Shown: positions 21,515-33,331, numbered from the stretch's first letter. The stretch is 64,000 nt of DNA from Gari tellinella (GCA_922989275.2 OV277864.1:52823550-52887549); one strand, 5' to 3'. Notes: generated from the sequence alone by a model not told the origin. Numbers and translations: made by a program.

Positions 21515-22679
21515 CTTGCAAAGATTCTTGCTCTAATTTAGTAAATTTCTCTAGAATACTATTATTCCTATGTAGAGTTTATTTAAACTTCCTTTTACAA
21601 CTGTGATGGCAAATAACCTCCTTTGCGATCATATGAGTATCACTTATTCATGCTGAAAGTCACTCATCTTCACTTCTCAGAGCAACATCATAATGAATAT
21701 ATTGTCTTGGTTGCTTCTATGTTTCGCAGGATACTCCTTCTTGGGTCGGCCCCAGGGTTGATTGTGATAAGTTATCACAGAGCATGCAGCTTGGGGAATA
21801 AATACAGATGTACGTAGATGGGATCATAGCTCAACTGTCTATGATACACCAAGAACGCAATGATTATGCTTTTGTATCCTTTGTGTCTGTTTGTTTCCTG
21901 AACCCCGAACAGGAGTCACTATAGTAGCTAACATTGAATCATTAAATGACACTGGAAGAATAATTGACACATATTTGAAGACAATACATCTCTCTTGTCT
22001 GATAAAGTCATATGTTTTCTATTAGTGCCTAGGTATTTTCATCAAAAGGTTTTACTTTATTTAAGTACTGGGATTTGTCAATGTGCAACACACACTTCCT
22101 CGACTTATTGGTGTCTATCTTCCAGTCCAACTACATTGCACTTGAGAAAGATCATAATCAGTATCGTTCAAATCACAATGAAATTAGTCAAACAAGTATT
22201 TAGCTTCGATGCTATAGCCAGATTAACTTATATTCACCGTTGACATACATACTAATTTTTCAACTGAAAATAGCAATTTCAACAAACCCGCGAAAACTAG
22301 TGACAACTATGTTTTATGTGTATTATACACCCCGGTACAAAAATAAGCGTTTATATAGTGCTACACATTATATACATTTGTTTTGAACTAAAAAAAAATA
22401 ATATGTCCTAACTTTGTAAAGAAATATCCCCTTTATTGGCTAATATATCCTGATAGTTATCTGTATCAGAAAAACAAACTTTATCAAATACATACTTTGA
22501 TTGTATGGTGGTCAAGGTAGGCCATACATTATTCCTGTAAAATCATTACCAACTTCTGGCTTTATCAGCATGCACTATGTTTGCCACAATGACATGGAAA
22601 GACACACACAACAAAAAAAAAATTTGCAAAACCTGGCAAATCAAGAAAATTTATATTAGTAGAAAATAGTAAAAAATGG

Positions 22680-23400
22680 TACCAACGGCAGCCAAATTGG
22701 TTAATATCAGCGCTAGACCACAGGAACCAATCAAATTGAAAGCTTATCGGATTTCTTAGTTAATGTTTAATAAGAAAAAACTAAATCGGTTTATATAATA
22801 TCAATTACAATCAATAAAAGTAGTTGAGTTGCTCCAAAAGATAAATTGTTACTAAAAATAGCCATTTGGCAGCCATTTTGGATTTCAATGAGTCTGAAAC
22901 TATTCTCAAACATTTTCAAAATATGTATTTGGGGAAACTTCTTCAATAATTGATTACAAAATACCATTTTGAATCTCTTAAAAAATGAAATGAAGGGCCC
23001 AATCAAGAAAATTTATGTAAGTAAAAATTAATAAGGTAGGTATATATGGCGGCCATTTTTTATTATCTCAGCACTGGATGACAGGAAACTCATCAAATAA
23101 AAAGCTAGTATAATATCTAAGTTGATGTACAATACGAATCAACTAAAATTGTTCCATATGAGTATCAATTGTAGTCAATATAAGTAATGTTATTGCTCGA
23201 AAAGCTGAAATGTTACCAAAATTAGCCATTTTGGCGGCCATTTTGGATTTAAATGAGTCTGAAACTTTCCGGAAACATTTTCAAAATTTGTATTCAGATA
23301 TACTACATTGATAATTGCTAACAAAATACCTTTTTTAAATCTGTAACACATGAAATAAAAGCCCAATAAGGATGCCATTGTTTGCATAGAAATCCAAGGG
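22680..23400 (-). repeat. Subterminal tandem units (right arm)
   Basis: Inverted counterpart of 18200-18940. The GGCAGCC / GGCGGCCATTTT motifs are at about 22686, 22868, 23047 and 23231. The outer unit is almost identical to the left arm, while the inner one differs more. Confidence 0.75.
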
Positions 23401-23554
23401 CAGACAACTTTAACCTCAATTATCTCCCCTTATCACTACCTAAATACGCGTCAGACGATTGTTTCCAAACTCCTGAGGAAATATGCTATAAGATAGTACC
23501 AAAAGGTTGTATGGTCCTTTCACCGCAAATAAAAGTGGTCTACAGCTTAGACTA

Positions 23555-24254
23555 ATTCAGATATGCACTTAAAGTAGTTCGATACCGTTCTTATACTGGC
23601 CAACACTCCTCAAACGTGATAAATTGATATTGTATAGTCTGTTTGCGATTTTAACAGATATTTATGTTAAACTTCCAAACAGGCCAAACTCAGCTCCATA
23701 TGACCATTTCATATGTTGCGGTGTTGTAAAACCCAACTCAATAAACTAATCATGCCCAAATGTTGTTGAAACTAAGTTTAAAGATATTGTTTTGATTTTG
23801 TTAATTCATTGCTCTTTCCTTTTTGTTTTGTTTAAGTTTAAAAAATAAAATGTTTACTGATCAAAACTGATCGGACCGGGGAATATGCTATAATTTTCAT
23901 ACAAAGGGGTCTGAGCCAAAACATTGGTTTACTTTGCAAAGGATTTGCCTCTCAGATTGGAATACATGGTCAGTGCTTTCAATATCGTATTTTTACATTT
24001 CAATGGTTTGTATTTGTATTTGTGTATAGATACGTTAATGTAGAAAAGTCTTCCGTTATAACTTGAGTGTTTTCGTTGAAACAACAAAATTCCATGTCAA
24101 GTTGGCACCACTCTTGTGGGCTAATTAGGGTCTCCACTTGGTAACCTTTGTCCACCATTTACCAAATCAGCACGCTATAAAAGTGTCGTATTTACAGTAA
24201 GTTGTCCGAAACAATACTCGCAGTTGACATATTTGCATTTTGTTAAAACAACTA
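23555..24254. other. No recognised feature
   Basis: AT-rich flank of the double element; nothing I can support. Confidence 0.4.
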
Positions 24255-24312
24255 CAGTGCTCCCTCTCTACAACACCATCCGATGGGAGGCAAATATTGT
24301 GTGTACTTTTCG
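24255..24312 (+). mobile_element. Family D left-end fragment
   Basis: CTACAGTGCTCCCTCTCTAC after an AT-rich flank, then the D segment GGGAGGCAAATATTGTGTGT. It ends before any core. Confidence 0.6.
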
Positions 24313-24365
24313 ATCTACTGTTTTGATTTATTCTAAAACAACTACAGTTGTAAAATGTATATTAA

Positions 24366-24606
24366 CCCTTTCGTTGCAAACTAGCCGTGATATTCTACCT
24401 CTTCCCCGTTTCATTGTCGTCTGCTTCAATTTTGTTGTCTGCAATGTCGTTTTAAAGTTACACAATAAGGCAGTATGACTAAAGACATTCCAAAACAAGT
24501 GTCAAACAGTTTGGATCCTGTTCAGACGCCGCGGTACGCGGTGTCTGATCATGATCTTAAATGTTTGCAAACGCGCTTTTAAGCGTCATTGAGCAGAAAC
24601 TGACAG
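24366..24606 (-). mobile_element. Family C MITE
   Basis: TTAA at 24362-24365 and 24607-24610. Left end CCCTTTCGTTGC, inner GTCGTCTGCTTCAA. The core at 24505-24570 has GGATCC on the left but GATCTTAAATG on the right, so one arm has decayed. Confidence 0.78.
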
Positions 24607-24838
24607 TTAAGCACAAACTTGTATCTGTGACACGAATAATGTTACCACAATATGTGATCAGAAGCAAGACTGTTGCAATCGTATCGATATGGCTTCGGCC
24701 AAATAATTTTAAATCTTGGTATGAAATAATAGTGTGACCAATCTGTTTAAATCAGATGAAATCGTCTTATTTGAAAGATAAAAGCAGATGCTACAAATTT
24801 GCGGTTGATGGGCAACACAATGTTTTAATCCATAACCA

Positions 24839-25073
24839 CAAAGCATGCTGCTGGTTGTGAGGACATTGTGCCACTTAAATCAGGTTGAAAGTGAAGCAAA
24901 ATCCGCCTTAAGTCGCATTTTGCATTACTTTAACCTGCTTTAGATACGCCAGAATCTGCTTCAATAAAGAACATTTTATTGGTACGTGTTCGTGACTGTA
25001 TATATTAGAACTATTTTCTTCATTTGAATAATATATTAAAAGCGCTAAACGGCGTTTGTAAAGGGGAAATGTT
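24839..25073 (-). mobile_element. Family B MITE, degenerate
   Basis: TTAA at 24835-24838. The core arms AAATCAGGTTGAAAGTGAAG and TTACTTTAACCTGCTTT are diverged around CCGCCTTAAGTCG. The inner B segment AGAACTATTTTCTTCA is preserved; the right end is weak. Confidence 0.7.
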
Positions 25074-25519
25074 TAGCCGTCTTAGATTACAGTGTACCAC
25101 TTCACTGCTATACAATCGTCAGCAATAATACTACTGGCGGCAAGTGTCTTTCGCAGTCAGATTTCAAGAATTATATCCGAAAATATTTCGAAACAAGTGT
25201 AAAACATTTTGTATTCTTAACAGACACGTCGTATCTTATCTGGTTCCAACCTGTTTGCAAGGTTGTCTTTAGTCGCTGATAGTGATTAAACAAAAGCAAC
25301 GACAAACTCTTAAAAACAAAGCCCAACAGATGATTGATACGGTGCAACATCGTGTTTAAAACACCACACATCAACATATTAATTAACCTCGGTGTTTAAT
25401 GCCTGACGACATAATGGCTGTATTATCTTTTTGGAAGTTGCGATATTGTTTTGATTATGTATTCAGTACTAATGTGTCTTTAAAGCCACCACGCATTATA
25501 AGTGTATGCACGTGCTATC
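25074..25519. other. Decayed core only
   Basis: At 25200-25262 CAGACACGTCGTATCTTATC then GGTTCCAACCTGTTTGC is a relic of the hairpin core. No gene signal in the rest. Confidence 0.4.
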
Positions 25520-25523
25520 TTAA

Positions 25524-25764
25524 CCCTTTGAGCCCCAGTCCCGCATATAGGCGTCCTTTTCAAACAATATACATATGAAAATACACTTTCCCATGCAAAC
25601 AGTGAATACACAGATCAGAGGGTCTCTGACGAAGCCCTCTGATCTGGGTCTTTACTGTTTGTCGTAATGTAAAACATTGACAAAAATAACCCTTAACAGT
25701 CAGAAATGATCTAGACTAAAATGGAAACTGGGATTGTCCATTTGAAATTTTAGGGAGAAAAGAG
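25524..25764. mobile_element. Family H MITE
   Basis: TTAA at 25520-25523 and 25765-25768. Left end CCCTTTGAGCCCCAGT. The core at 25588-25664 is GCAAACAGTGAATACACAGA then TCAGAGGGTCTCTGACGAAG, facing CCCTCTGATCTGGG and TTTACTGTTTG: the GCAAACAGT border is shared but the stem is of H type. Confidence 0.72.
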
Positions 25765-26002
25765 TTAATTAAAGCAGACTCGACTGTATGAGTGTATATC
25801 CGTATTTATTTCACAACGGTACAGTATGCAGACTTCTGTTTGACATAGTATCGATATCTTTACTTAAAAAACAACCAGAAACTAATTTCCAGGAGAGGGA
25901 ACGACGATGTGTGAAGAAACATACCAAACTCAACGTTTTGTCTAGATAAATAACTGAATACTTTTAACACCTTTACCGTCACACCATCAGTTAATCAACA
26001 TT

Positions 26003-26075
26003 TACAAACAGTTTGGATCAAGACCAGACACCAGGCTACCCGGCATCTGGTCTGAATCTAAACTGTTTGACACCA
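26003..26075. repeat. Solo hairpin core
   Basis: ACAAACAGTTTGGATCAAGA then CCAGACACCAGG facing CCCGGCATCTGGTC, then TAAACTGTTTGACACC. Both arms carry CCAGA/TCTGG instead of TCAGA/TCTGA. No MITE ends recognised. Confidence 0.65.
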
Positions 26076-26337
26076 GTCTTTATGTGTTTTACCTTTACAG
26101 ACGCCTTCTTTAACGCAGGGGGGTATTCAGGAAGTAATAGGGTTAAGCTTCCAATTAGTTCACCCAAGGACCCTTCTGAAAATGAAAGAGTGAACAAACG
26201 AAATGTCAGAGAGTCTTGATGTTAATGAACAGTTGATGTCATTTCTCAAAAAACACTGACACATATCCCTCTGTGTGATAGATAAGAAAAATTGCATTTA
26301 CATGTAGGAAGACATTGTTCTGTTTAAATGAAGTTAA

Positions 26338-26515
26338 CCTATGTACGCCCAGTGAATTCTTCCATGTTTATATATTGGATTCGTCTATTTTTTATCAAAT
26401 GGATGCCCGGTCAAAATTTTCATTTTCATTTTGTTTTATATTGAAATTTCTATCAGCAAACAGTGTAGACTCTCAGAGTATACACTGTTTGCCTATGCCT
26501 TATATATGCGAGGGT
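26338..26515 (-). mobile_element. Family G MITE, shortened
   Basis: TTAA at 26334-26337. Left part ACGCCCAGTGAATTCTTCCA. The core is reduced to GTGTAGACTCTCAGAGTATA then CACTGTTTGCC, lacking the GATCAGACGCCG portion. The right end is decayed. Confidence 0.7.
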
Positions 26516-26553
26516 TCAACACAAGCGTAAAGTACTTAAAATTATTATTATTA

Positions 26554-26793
26554 CAGTGGATAAGACGTTATTCTTTCCCATTAAAACGCAAACGAATTGC
26601 AAACGTATTGTTTAAAAACGTAGATATTGTTCGCCAATTCTGACTGTTCATGTTGAGCTAAGTTGCAAACATTTTGGAGTCTGATCAGACCTCAGGTTAC
26701 CCGTAGTCTGAGCAGGCTCGAAACTGTTTGCAATGGAATTAGTAGATTTAGCGTAAACGCGTTTGTTGCGAGGAATAACATCTTTCCCCAATG
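26554..26793 (-). mobile_element. Family A MITE
   Basis: TA at 26552-26553 and 26794-26795; ends CAGTGGATAAGACG and CATCTTTCCCCAATG. The core at 26668-26730 is imperfect (GGAGTCTGATCAGACCTCAG against CTGAGCAGGCTCGAAAC). Confidence 0.83.
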
Positions 26794-27346
26794 TATATCT
26801 GATTTAATGTTCTTTAAAATACCTTGAATTTATTACAATCTCTGTGGGACATCAGTTGTTAGAACACGAATTAATTCGGCGTCTGGTCAGGGTCAACACT
26901 ATCAAACTGTTTGCTGTTGACTAACTTGGTTGAGAACATTCCTTGGAGAAAACACACGTTTTCACTCTGTACGTATTCAGTGTTGTCCATATACAAAATA
27001 TTATGTTACTTAGGCAGATATATTTCTTGCAATTCGATATTAAAGACTTTTCCTCAGGACATTGAGGGACTCCCCCCACATTGTCTCGATAGTGTGAGAA
27101 TTTAATGTCAAAGCATGCATCACAGCCAGTTTACCCGGTGAGGCCCAGATTATACTCATGCTCTAGTGATTTTCAATGGTTATTTCTAACCAAACTATCA
27201 AATATAAAGGTCAGGTCTCACATGAGAAGCTCCAATGGTTCTTTGCTACCTACATGTCCTCAAGACCCATGCTTTTTGCAAGGAAATTGTCTGGCAAGGC
27301 ATTATGATCAAAAGGTCGCCAGGAGATGTCTTTAAGTGTTTTGGTA
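26794..27346. other. Decayed core only
   Basis: At 26872-26914 GGCGTCTGGTCAGGGTC then ATCAAACTGTTTGC is the right half of a core. The forward frames at 26911-27105 and 27105-27335 show no recognised domain. Confidence 0.4.
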
Positions 27347-27350
27347 TTAA

Positions 27351-27570
27351 CCCATTTGTGCCCACGATCCCATATATGGGACATAATCAAACAGTGTAGA
27401 CTCTGATCAGACGCTGCATTATGCGGCATCTTATCAAAATCTACACTGTTTGCTGATAGGAATTTCAATATAAAACAAAATTAAAATAAAAATGTTGGCC
27501 AGGCATCATTTGATAAAAAATGGACTAATCCAAAAATAAGCATGGAAGAATCCACGGGGCGCAAATGGAT
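27351..27570 (+). mobile_element. Family G MITE
   Basis: TTAA at 27347-27350 and 27571-27574. Left end CCCATTTGTGCCCACG, then ATCCCATATATGGGACAT, a small palindrome. Core at 27390-27452: GTAGACTCTGATCAGACGCT facing GGCATCTTATCAAAATCTAC around GCATTATGC. Right part GAATCCACGGGGCGCAAATG. Confidence 0.85.
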
Positions 27571-27986
27571 TTAACCTTAGTAAAATTCCGATAAACTAGG
27601 ACTAGTGTAAAGAACAATGTGTTACTTTTTTCAGGCTATACATGTATCATATGAATATGTCAAGTTCAGTAGCATATCAGGCTATTGCCTATGACTGACT
27701 CTCATTGGTGTCTAATGTTCATAACGAAGAGAACAGTTTTCTGTTATTGTCAAAGTATTATACATCCGCTAGTAAACGTAGTTTCACCGATGCAGTTAAC
27801 ATGAAAAGCGTACATATAGATTCCAAGAAAATGCCAAAGTAACAAAATTTCTGAAGGTCCTTGTGTGCTTAACTATCATGAACATTACGAACCGTTTTGA
27901 GTCTTATTACAAAGTGCTTTTGTATTTATCTCGCTTTTAAAATCAGGAATTTATTACATCTACCCAACGTTTTTAAATTATGTTAA

Positions 27987-28175
27987 CCCATTTGTACCCA
28001 CGATCCCATATATGGGACATAGGTAAACAGTGTAGACTCTGATCAGAGTTTCCACTGTTTGCTAATAGGAATTTCAATTAAAAAAATGAAATGAAAATTT
28101 TGGCCAGGCATCCCTTTTATAAAAATGGACTAATCCAATATATAAGCATTGAAGAATCCACTGGGCACAAATGGG
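27987..28175 (+). mobile_element. Family G MITE, short core
   Basis: TTAA at 27983-27986 and 28176-28179; ends CCCATTTGTACCCACG and CTGGGCACAAATGGG. The core is cut to GTGTAGACTCTGATCAGAGT then TTCCACTGTTTG: the GACGCCG centre is missing. Confidence 0.85.
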
Positions 28176-28531
28176 TTAAAGACGATTGACCGAGATTCAA
28201 CAAATATAGTTCACCGGTCGTTCAACTGAACTAAGACCGAACTCAGCACAGTCTCATTATCTTTCATTTATTTAATTGGTATTTACGAGGACTTTTTTAT
28301 GCTGGTACACCATTTTAATCAGCACATCCATACTATAGTGTTTTGGATTTTTTTGATTGTTTTGTTCACGTTCCTGTTGCTGTGTCGTGATTTAGTTTAT
28401 TAGTGAACCAATCTAAACTCTAAAAATGTCAGTACAAATCATAAACAGTTTCGTTCATGTTAGCCAACCAACATTCCCTGTACTGAACAGTTAGCAGTTG
28501 TCACCGCAATGCTCGGCTGGTCAACCATTTA
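28176..28531. other. No recognised feature
   Basis: AT-rich sequence between a G and an A element. Confidence 0.4.
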
Positions 28532-28729
28532 CAATGAAGAAGACGTTATTTTCCAAATATACGCGTTTTCGACAATTTGGAGCCAGATCAGACGCCAGGA
28601 AACTGTTTACCACTCAGATTAAAATTAATTGCTACAAACGTTTTAAAAAAACAACAAAAAAAACATGTTAGTGTTTGACTTTGCGTTTCGTTTGCGTTTA
28701 AACGGGGGGAAATAACATCTTTTGCACTG
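28532..28729 (+). mobile_element. Family A MITE, right core arm lost
   Basis: TA at 28530-28531 and 28730-28731. The core stops at GGAGCCAGATCAGACGCCAG and continues with GAAACTGTTTACCACTCAGA, so nearly the whole second arm is deleted. Right half GCGTTTCGTTTGCGTTTAAA is well preserved. Confidence 0.8.
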
Positions 28730-28731
28730 TA

Positions 28732-29152
28732 CATATAACTCACTCACTCACTGAGTGACATATAAGATGTGATAAAGATGTGCAAGGCATTTATGTTTAA
28801 ACTGTGCTGACTTATAGGCCCACTGGGTTGGGTGCAATTTATTGTGTTTAAACTTAGTTTATAACATTATGTTATATGCACATGTCACAATAATCAACTA
28901 TTTACTTACTTACTAAATTATAAGTACTCTGTGCAGGGAACCTTATTGCCTACAATCTAATTGTGTTACTATTCACAACTTCTAAACCAATGTTTAAATT
29001 GTAGGTGCATACAAAATAGTCATAATCCGTAATCATTATACATGTAGTTGTTGTTGATTATTTGATACTCTACCTTGGTTTGTTGATACCCTTAACGAAA
29101 CAAATTGTTTCAAAGCAAGTTTTATCTTGATCCAAAAAAGTATTATTATATA
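28732..29152. other. No recognised feature
   Basis: AT-rich. A short ACTC repeat with its complement (CACTCACTCACTGAGTGA) lies at about 28740-28758. Confidence 0.4.
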
Positions 29153-29156
29153 TTAA

Positions 29157-29405
29157 CCCTTTCCCTCATAGAAGCGCCTTTTAGCTAATTTAATATAATC
29201 CTTTACTGAAGAAAATAGTTCCAATTTAATCGGTCATGATTATAAAGTATATGGAATATTTTTTTTATATTCTAGCACATGATGGAAGCTTAAAACAGGC
29301 TGGAAGTAAAGCAGAATGCGCCTTTGGGTGCATTCTGCTTTACTTTCAACCTGCTTTAAGTGGTCACCTACCTTTAATACTAGAAATAGGCTATCAGGTA
29401 AATGG
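29157..29405 (+). mobile_element. Family B MITE
   Basis: TTAA at 29153-29156 and 29406-29409. Ends CCCTTTCCCTCATAGAAGC and GGCTATCAGGTAAATGG. Core arms AAACAGGCTGGAAGTAAAGC and GCTTTACTTTCAACCTGCTT; the centre GCGCCTTTGGGTGC is slightly asymmetrical. Confidence 0.88.
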
Positions 29406-29842
29406 TTAACTGGTAGAAAATGTTTCCCATGTCATGCTCAGCACAAACATGGACTTGTCATTAGCACTTTATGCTAATTATATCTAATAAACGTGTATTC
29501 TACAGAAAGTCGCAGAGATTTCTTATCTGCATTGACTTTCAGGAAAAACATCAACAGCAAACAGTTTGGATTCGCTGGAAATTTTGGAGTACTCAAGGTC
29601 CAAAGTGTTTGCCATAAATACTACAATTCCTCTTTATTAAAGCGAAAAGTTAAAAGCCAATATGTGCCTTTGAAGCTAAAGTGAGACTGGTCTGTGTGCT
29701 AGTCAGTGCATATGTTTGACACCAGAACTACTTCATATTCCACTTGAACAGCTTCAGACTGTCTCGGATGAAGTCGGTAAACAATGTGAATCATAAAAAC
29801 GACCGACACAATATTCAGATAGCATAACGCAATCGTTTATGT
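29406..29842. other. Decayed core only
   Basis: AGCAAACAGTTTGGATTCGC at about 29561 and CAAGGTCCAAAGTGTTTGCC at about 29597 are the outer arms of a core whose centre has been replaced. Confidence 0.45.
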
Positions 29843-29846
29843 TTAA

Positions 29847-30070
29847 CCCTTTCCCCCCTCGAACCTCAAATGGACAATATTATTCTAGTTTTGAATTAAA
29901 TATAGTCCGTTTTTGACTTTTTAAGAATTGATTTTTATAATTATGTCAAAATAACAAACAGTGTAGACACTGATCAGAGGGCTCCTTAAGGACAAGTGTA
30001 AGACGAGTGTATTCCTTACAGGTGTACTGTTTGCAAATGACGCATATATGCGTTACTAGGGTTCAAAGAG
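29847..30070. mobile_element. Family H MITE
   Basis: TTAA at 29843-29846 and 30071-30074. Left end CCCTTTCCCCCCTCGAACC. The core starts AACAAACAGTGTAGACACTG then ATCAGAGGGCTCC and ends GTACTGTTTGC. GACGCATATATGCGTTACTA near the right end resembles the CCGCATATAGGCG of the H copy at 25524. Confidence 0.7.
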
Positions 30071-30074
30071 TTAA

Positions 30075-31495
30075 AAACGAATTAACACACTCTAACGGTA
30101 CGTTTTTAATGTAGAAAGATATATTTCGTTTTAAAAAGTAGGCAATATATTCGATTGTAGTACAATACACTTTTCAGTCAGGTCAGACACTGCCGTACTT
30201 TGCATCTGATCTGGCTCTATCATGCTTTTCAATATACTTCACTTCTTTCAGTCGAATTATATATGCTATATAATGCAGGTAACATTTCTATTTGAAGAAC
30301 GCATGCACTAGCCTTTTTACCACCACGGTATATATATGAGCCGTGCCACGACAAAACCTGCTTTATTGCATAGCAGCATTTTACAGACGAATCACCGTTG
30401 TCATCCTATGCACTGTATATGAGTTTGGTTTACACTGCCAAATACTGTATTTAATAGCGCTACATAAAGTGCTTTATATGAACGTGAGTGTGAAACAGTC
30501 AATGACGCAGCGTCTGGTCTTGATCTTCACTGTTTGCAATGCAAAAATGCAGGTGTCTGCAATTTTCAGTATTTGCTTTGTTTTCTGCGCTTTCAAAGGA
30601 TCTCCCCTTATTTAGATTGTCATGACACGGCCCATATAGTTCGTCCGTTGACTCGACGATGACCACATTTAGTCGTCCACAGTTTAGGGTGGGGCCGTGT
30701 TCAAGTGCGTGCGAAGATGGCTGGTAAAGTAAATACGCGCACGAAACATTCTCTGGTAGAATGTACAGGATTTCGTTGCAGAATAAGTTAATATGAGGAC
30801 ACTGGTCTTTCTCGTTACTAGCACGGTAGTCTCACCTATTTGCACTGATGCTTGTCTTGTTTTAGTAGTTTACATTCCAGATTACACTTATTGTTATAGA
30901 CGTTTATAGCCTCCTGACTGAAATAAACCGTCAAAAACTGCACGTCTCGCTACTACAGTATTCGAAATGCTGGCGCTTAAAAACAAGATGAAAATATAAC
31001 CAAAATGGTACTAAACGTATTTGCGGACACATTGGATTACTTCAAGTCCACAAATATTGGTTTGGTATCACAGTCTTTGAAGCATGCAAAGTCTCAGCTG
31101 TTGATCATACAAATCATTATATGCCCGCAGAAGTTTAATAACCTGCGATGTTTTTGTAACCATTAAATGACACTGCATATGCCGTAAGCTGTTGTTGAAT
31201 GTAAACAAATAGCTTATTCCAACATTTTATCGAGTCAGTGTGCTATGCAATAATAACAAAAAGGAGATGTAGTTTGAGAAATTATACAACTAGCGAGGTA
31301 CGTTATCCTTTCTAAACAAGCTCATTTCTCTTACAAAGTAACAGTTTAGATAACAGTCACGTGCCGAAAATGCACACTGTTGCTAAATAATCAACTCATT
31401 CCTTAATCGAAATGTCATTTAGACATTTTATAACTTTAAGTTGTCGCTGAGTGTTATGTACATAATTACCTAAACGAAATGTTCATTAACCAGTT
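30075..31495. other. No gene recognised in 1.4 kb
   Basis: A decayed core at 30178-30225 (CAGGTCAGACACTGCCGTAC) and a half core at 30507-30540 (GCAGCGTCTGGTC). The 90-codon forward frame at 30343-30615 covers the latter and is not a credible gene. Confidence 0.4.
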
Positions 31496-31499
31496 AGCG

Positions 31500-31687
31500 C
31501 CGAAGTCGCTTAAAGTCGACGTTGCACTCAGTTTGGATCCAGATTAGACGCCGCGTCTGATCAGGATATAAACAGTTTTGACAGTTGTATTAATATTTCG
31601 TTAGTCACACAACATAAGATCTAACTTTGAAAATGATCTTTCAGACAACAATATTGAAGCAAACGACAATTTGGCGGTGAAAAAGTA
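31500..31687 (+). mobile_element. Family C MITE with shortened core
   Basis: TTAA at 31496-31499. Internal C segments ACAACATAAGATCTAACTTT and CAACAATATTGAAGC are present. The core is GGATCCAGATTAGACGCCGC then GTCTGATCAGGAT: several stem bases at the centre are lost. The right end GGCGGTGAAAAAG is decayed. Confidence 0.7.
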
Positions 31688-31689
31688 AA

Positions 31690-32117
31690 CATCTTGATTA
31701 ATCTGACGCCGAATGGATTAATTGTGCCGAAACAGCTTAAAACAGGTCGCCCTAGAATATATTTCTGTTCTACTTTCACCTTGTTAAAAGACGAATCCTT
31801 CTTAAACATCGATGATAAAATTTGACTTGCACTTTGAAGAGCGCAAACTAACATTTATTAGCTCTATACTTTTCTGCAGGCTTTAAACCACCATTTGGCA
31901 ACTTGGCTTCTCACATAAATCCAAACTGCTGGCTAATGTGATAATACCTGAATGATGCAATTGGTTGAATAACAACTTAAAGGTATATTGTCTGACGAAA
32001 CACTATCCAAAAGACAATACACTGCATGCAGAATTGAAATTTTACATAGTACAATGCTACTTGTGTACAAAAATTTTCAATTTGAGACTAAGAGTGTGTG
32101 TGTTGTTCGAAGAGAGT
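31690..32117. other. No recognised feature
   Basis: AT-rich; no repeat or gene supported. Confidence 0.4.
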
Positions 32118-32119
32118 TA

Positions 32120-32312
32120 CAGTTGAACTTCGATATCTCAAACTCGGCTAGGTCGACTTTACCCGTATTCCAAAGGTAAAACGTGGCTTGGCCACGTTTC
32201 AACTTTGAAAAACAGGTATGTTTGACTTAACCGAGCATGAAATGATGAAAATAATGTGTCGACAATTCGGAAAGTTTGAAATAAGCGAGTTCGAGATAAC
32301 GAAGTTCGACTG
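32120..32312. mobile_element. Family I MITE, 193 bp
   Basis: TA at 32118-32119 and 32313-32314. Ends CAGTTGAACTTCGATATCTC and GAGATAACGAAGTTCGACTG. Inner hairpin AACGTGGCTTGGCCACGTTT near 32178. Confidence 0.85.
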
Positions 32313-32339
32313 TATTATAATGTTAGACGAACGGTAAAT

Positions 32340-32625
32340 GATTACAATACTCTTAGCGTTCTGTGCATGACTTTGGTTACAATTGCAAACAGTTGAAACC
32401 GAGATCAGATGCCGCGTAACGCCGCGTCTGATCACTGTTCAAACTGTTTGTCACTCGCCTGTATGTTTCCTTTGTAACACGTAGCTTTGAGAAAAAAATC
32501 AGCAGACTATATTGCAGTTGTGAAAGATTTAGACATATATATTTGTATTGTTCTCGGAACAGAGCCAAACATTGTTGTTAGAGGGGAACCGTTATTTGGT
32601 GGTTCGTTGTACGGAAGAAGCACTG
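32340..32625 (-). mobile_element. Family D MITE, left end missing
   Basis: Core at 32386-32451 with GATCAGATGCCGCGTAACGC facing CGTCTGATC; D segments TGTCACTCGCCTGTATG and GCAGACTATATTGCAG; right end GAAGAAGCACTG before TA at 32626-32627. Confidence 0.75.
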
Positions 32626-32919
32626 TATAGTGCAGCTTTCTCAATAAACGTTGCTTCGCGGAGAGTGTAATTTGCACTGCGCTCTATGTGAAAGCACTCT
32701 GGCAACTCGACGTGCTTTACTTTTAGAAACTAGGAAATCTTATGACCATAATAAACTTGTTCTTATCTAATTGTCATAGATTTGGTAAAAGGCCCGAGGC
32801 TATTGTAAGGCAAGTGTTCTTTGCAGCGAATAATTGGATTGTTTGAACCATCTTCAAAAGTACACATTTAAATACAAAGAACACACACAAATATTTATTA
32901 AAAGAAAGTGCTAGAAAGT

Positions 32920-32995
32920 GAACAAATGAGTGAGTGAATGAGTAAAAGAGGGAATGATTGAGTGAGTGATTGAGTGAGTGAATCAGTGAAACAGG
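32920..32995. repeat. GAGT/GAAT-rich simple repeat
   Basis: Imperfect tetranucleotide array of GAGTGA units, e.g. GATTGAGTGAGTGATTGAGT, about 75 bp. Confidence 0.7.
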
Positions 32996-33122
32996 AGATC
33001 ACGAGAGCTGCCACGATGTCCAATACCACGTCTCTAAGCGTGCTGTCGCATGCAAGCCTTTACATATCGCCAACATGTTTTGTCACAGTGTTAGTATAGT
33101 TGGTATTACTACACAACATTAA

Positions 33123-33331
33123 CCCTTTCACTGCCGTGACGTCATTAATTTTAAACCATTGTCGTCTGCTTTTATTTCTTAAATTTTCATTTTTGCTATT
33201 TTGACTGAAGAAGTATTGAAATGAGTGTCAAACAGATTGGATCCTGATCAGACGCCGCGTAACGCGGCGTCTGATCAGGATCCAAACTGTTTGCAAAAAA
33301 CTGTTGTGCTCGGTGTAAGGCAGTGAAGGGG
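33123..33331 (-). mobile_element. Family C MITE, complete (209 bp)
   Basis: TTAA at 33119-33122 and 33332-33335; ends CCCTTTCACTGCC and GGCAGTGAAGGGG are exact complements over 13 bp apart from one end base. Core at 33229-33293 is nearly perfect: GGATCCTGATCAGACGCCGC facing GCGGCGTCTGATCAGGATCC around GTAAC. A good reference copy for family C. Confidence 0.92.

Larger units (their letters stand above)
18032..23552. mobile_element. 5.5-kb TA-flanked inverted double element
   Basis: Two inverted copies of one sequence. The outer ends are GTCTAAGCTGTAGACC (18032) and its complement (ending 23552), each next to TA (18030-18031, 23553-23554). Homology can be followed from both ends inwards: 18032-18410 matches 23175-23552 almost exactly, about 19990-20110 matches 21540-21700, and 20883-21125 matches about 21215-21463. 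The copies meet near 21130-21210. The left copy is about 3.1 kb, the right about 2.35 kb; most of the difference is about 700 bp (20170-20880) absent from the right copy. TA target and inverted ends suggest a Tc1/mariner-like or related transposon, but no DDE motif is visible. Confidence 0.85.
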
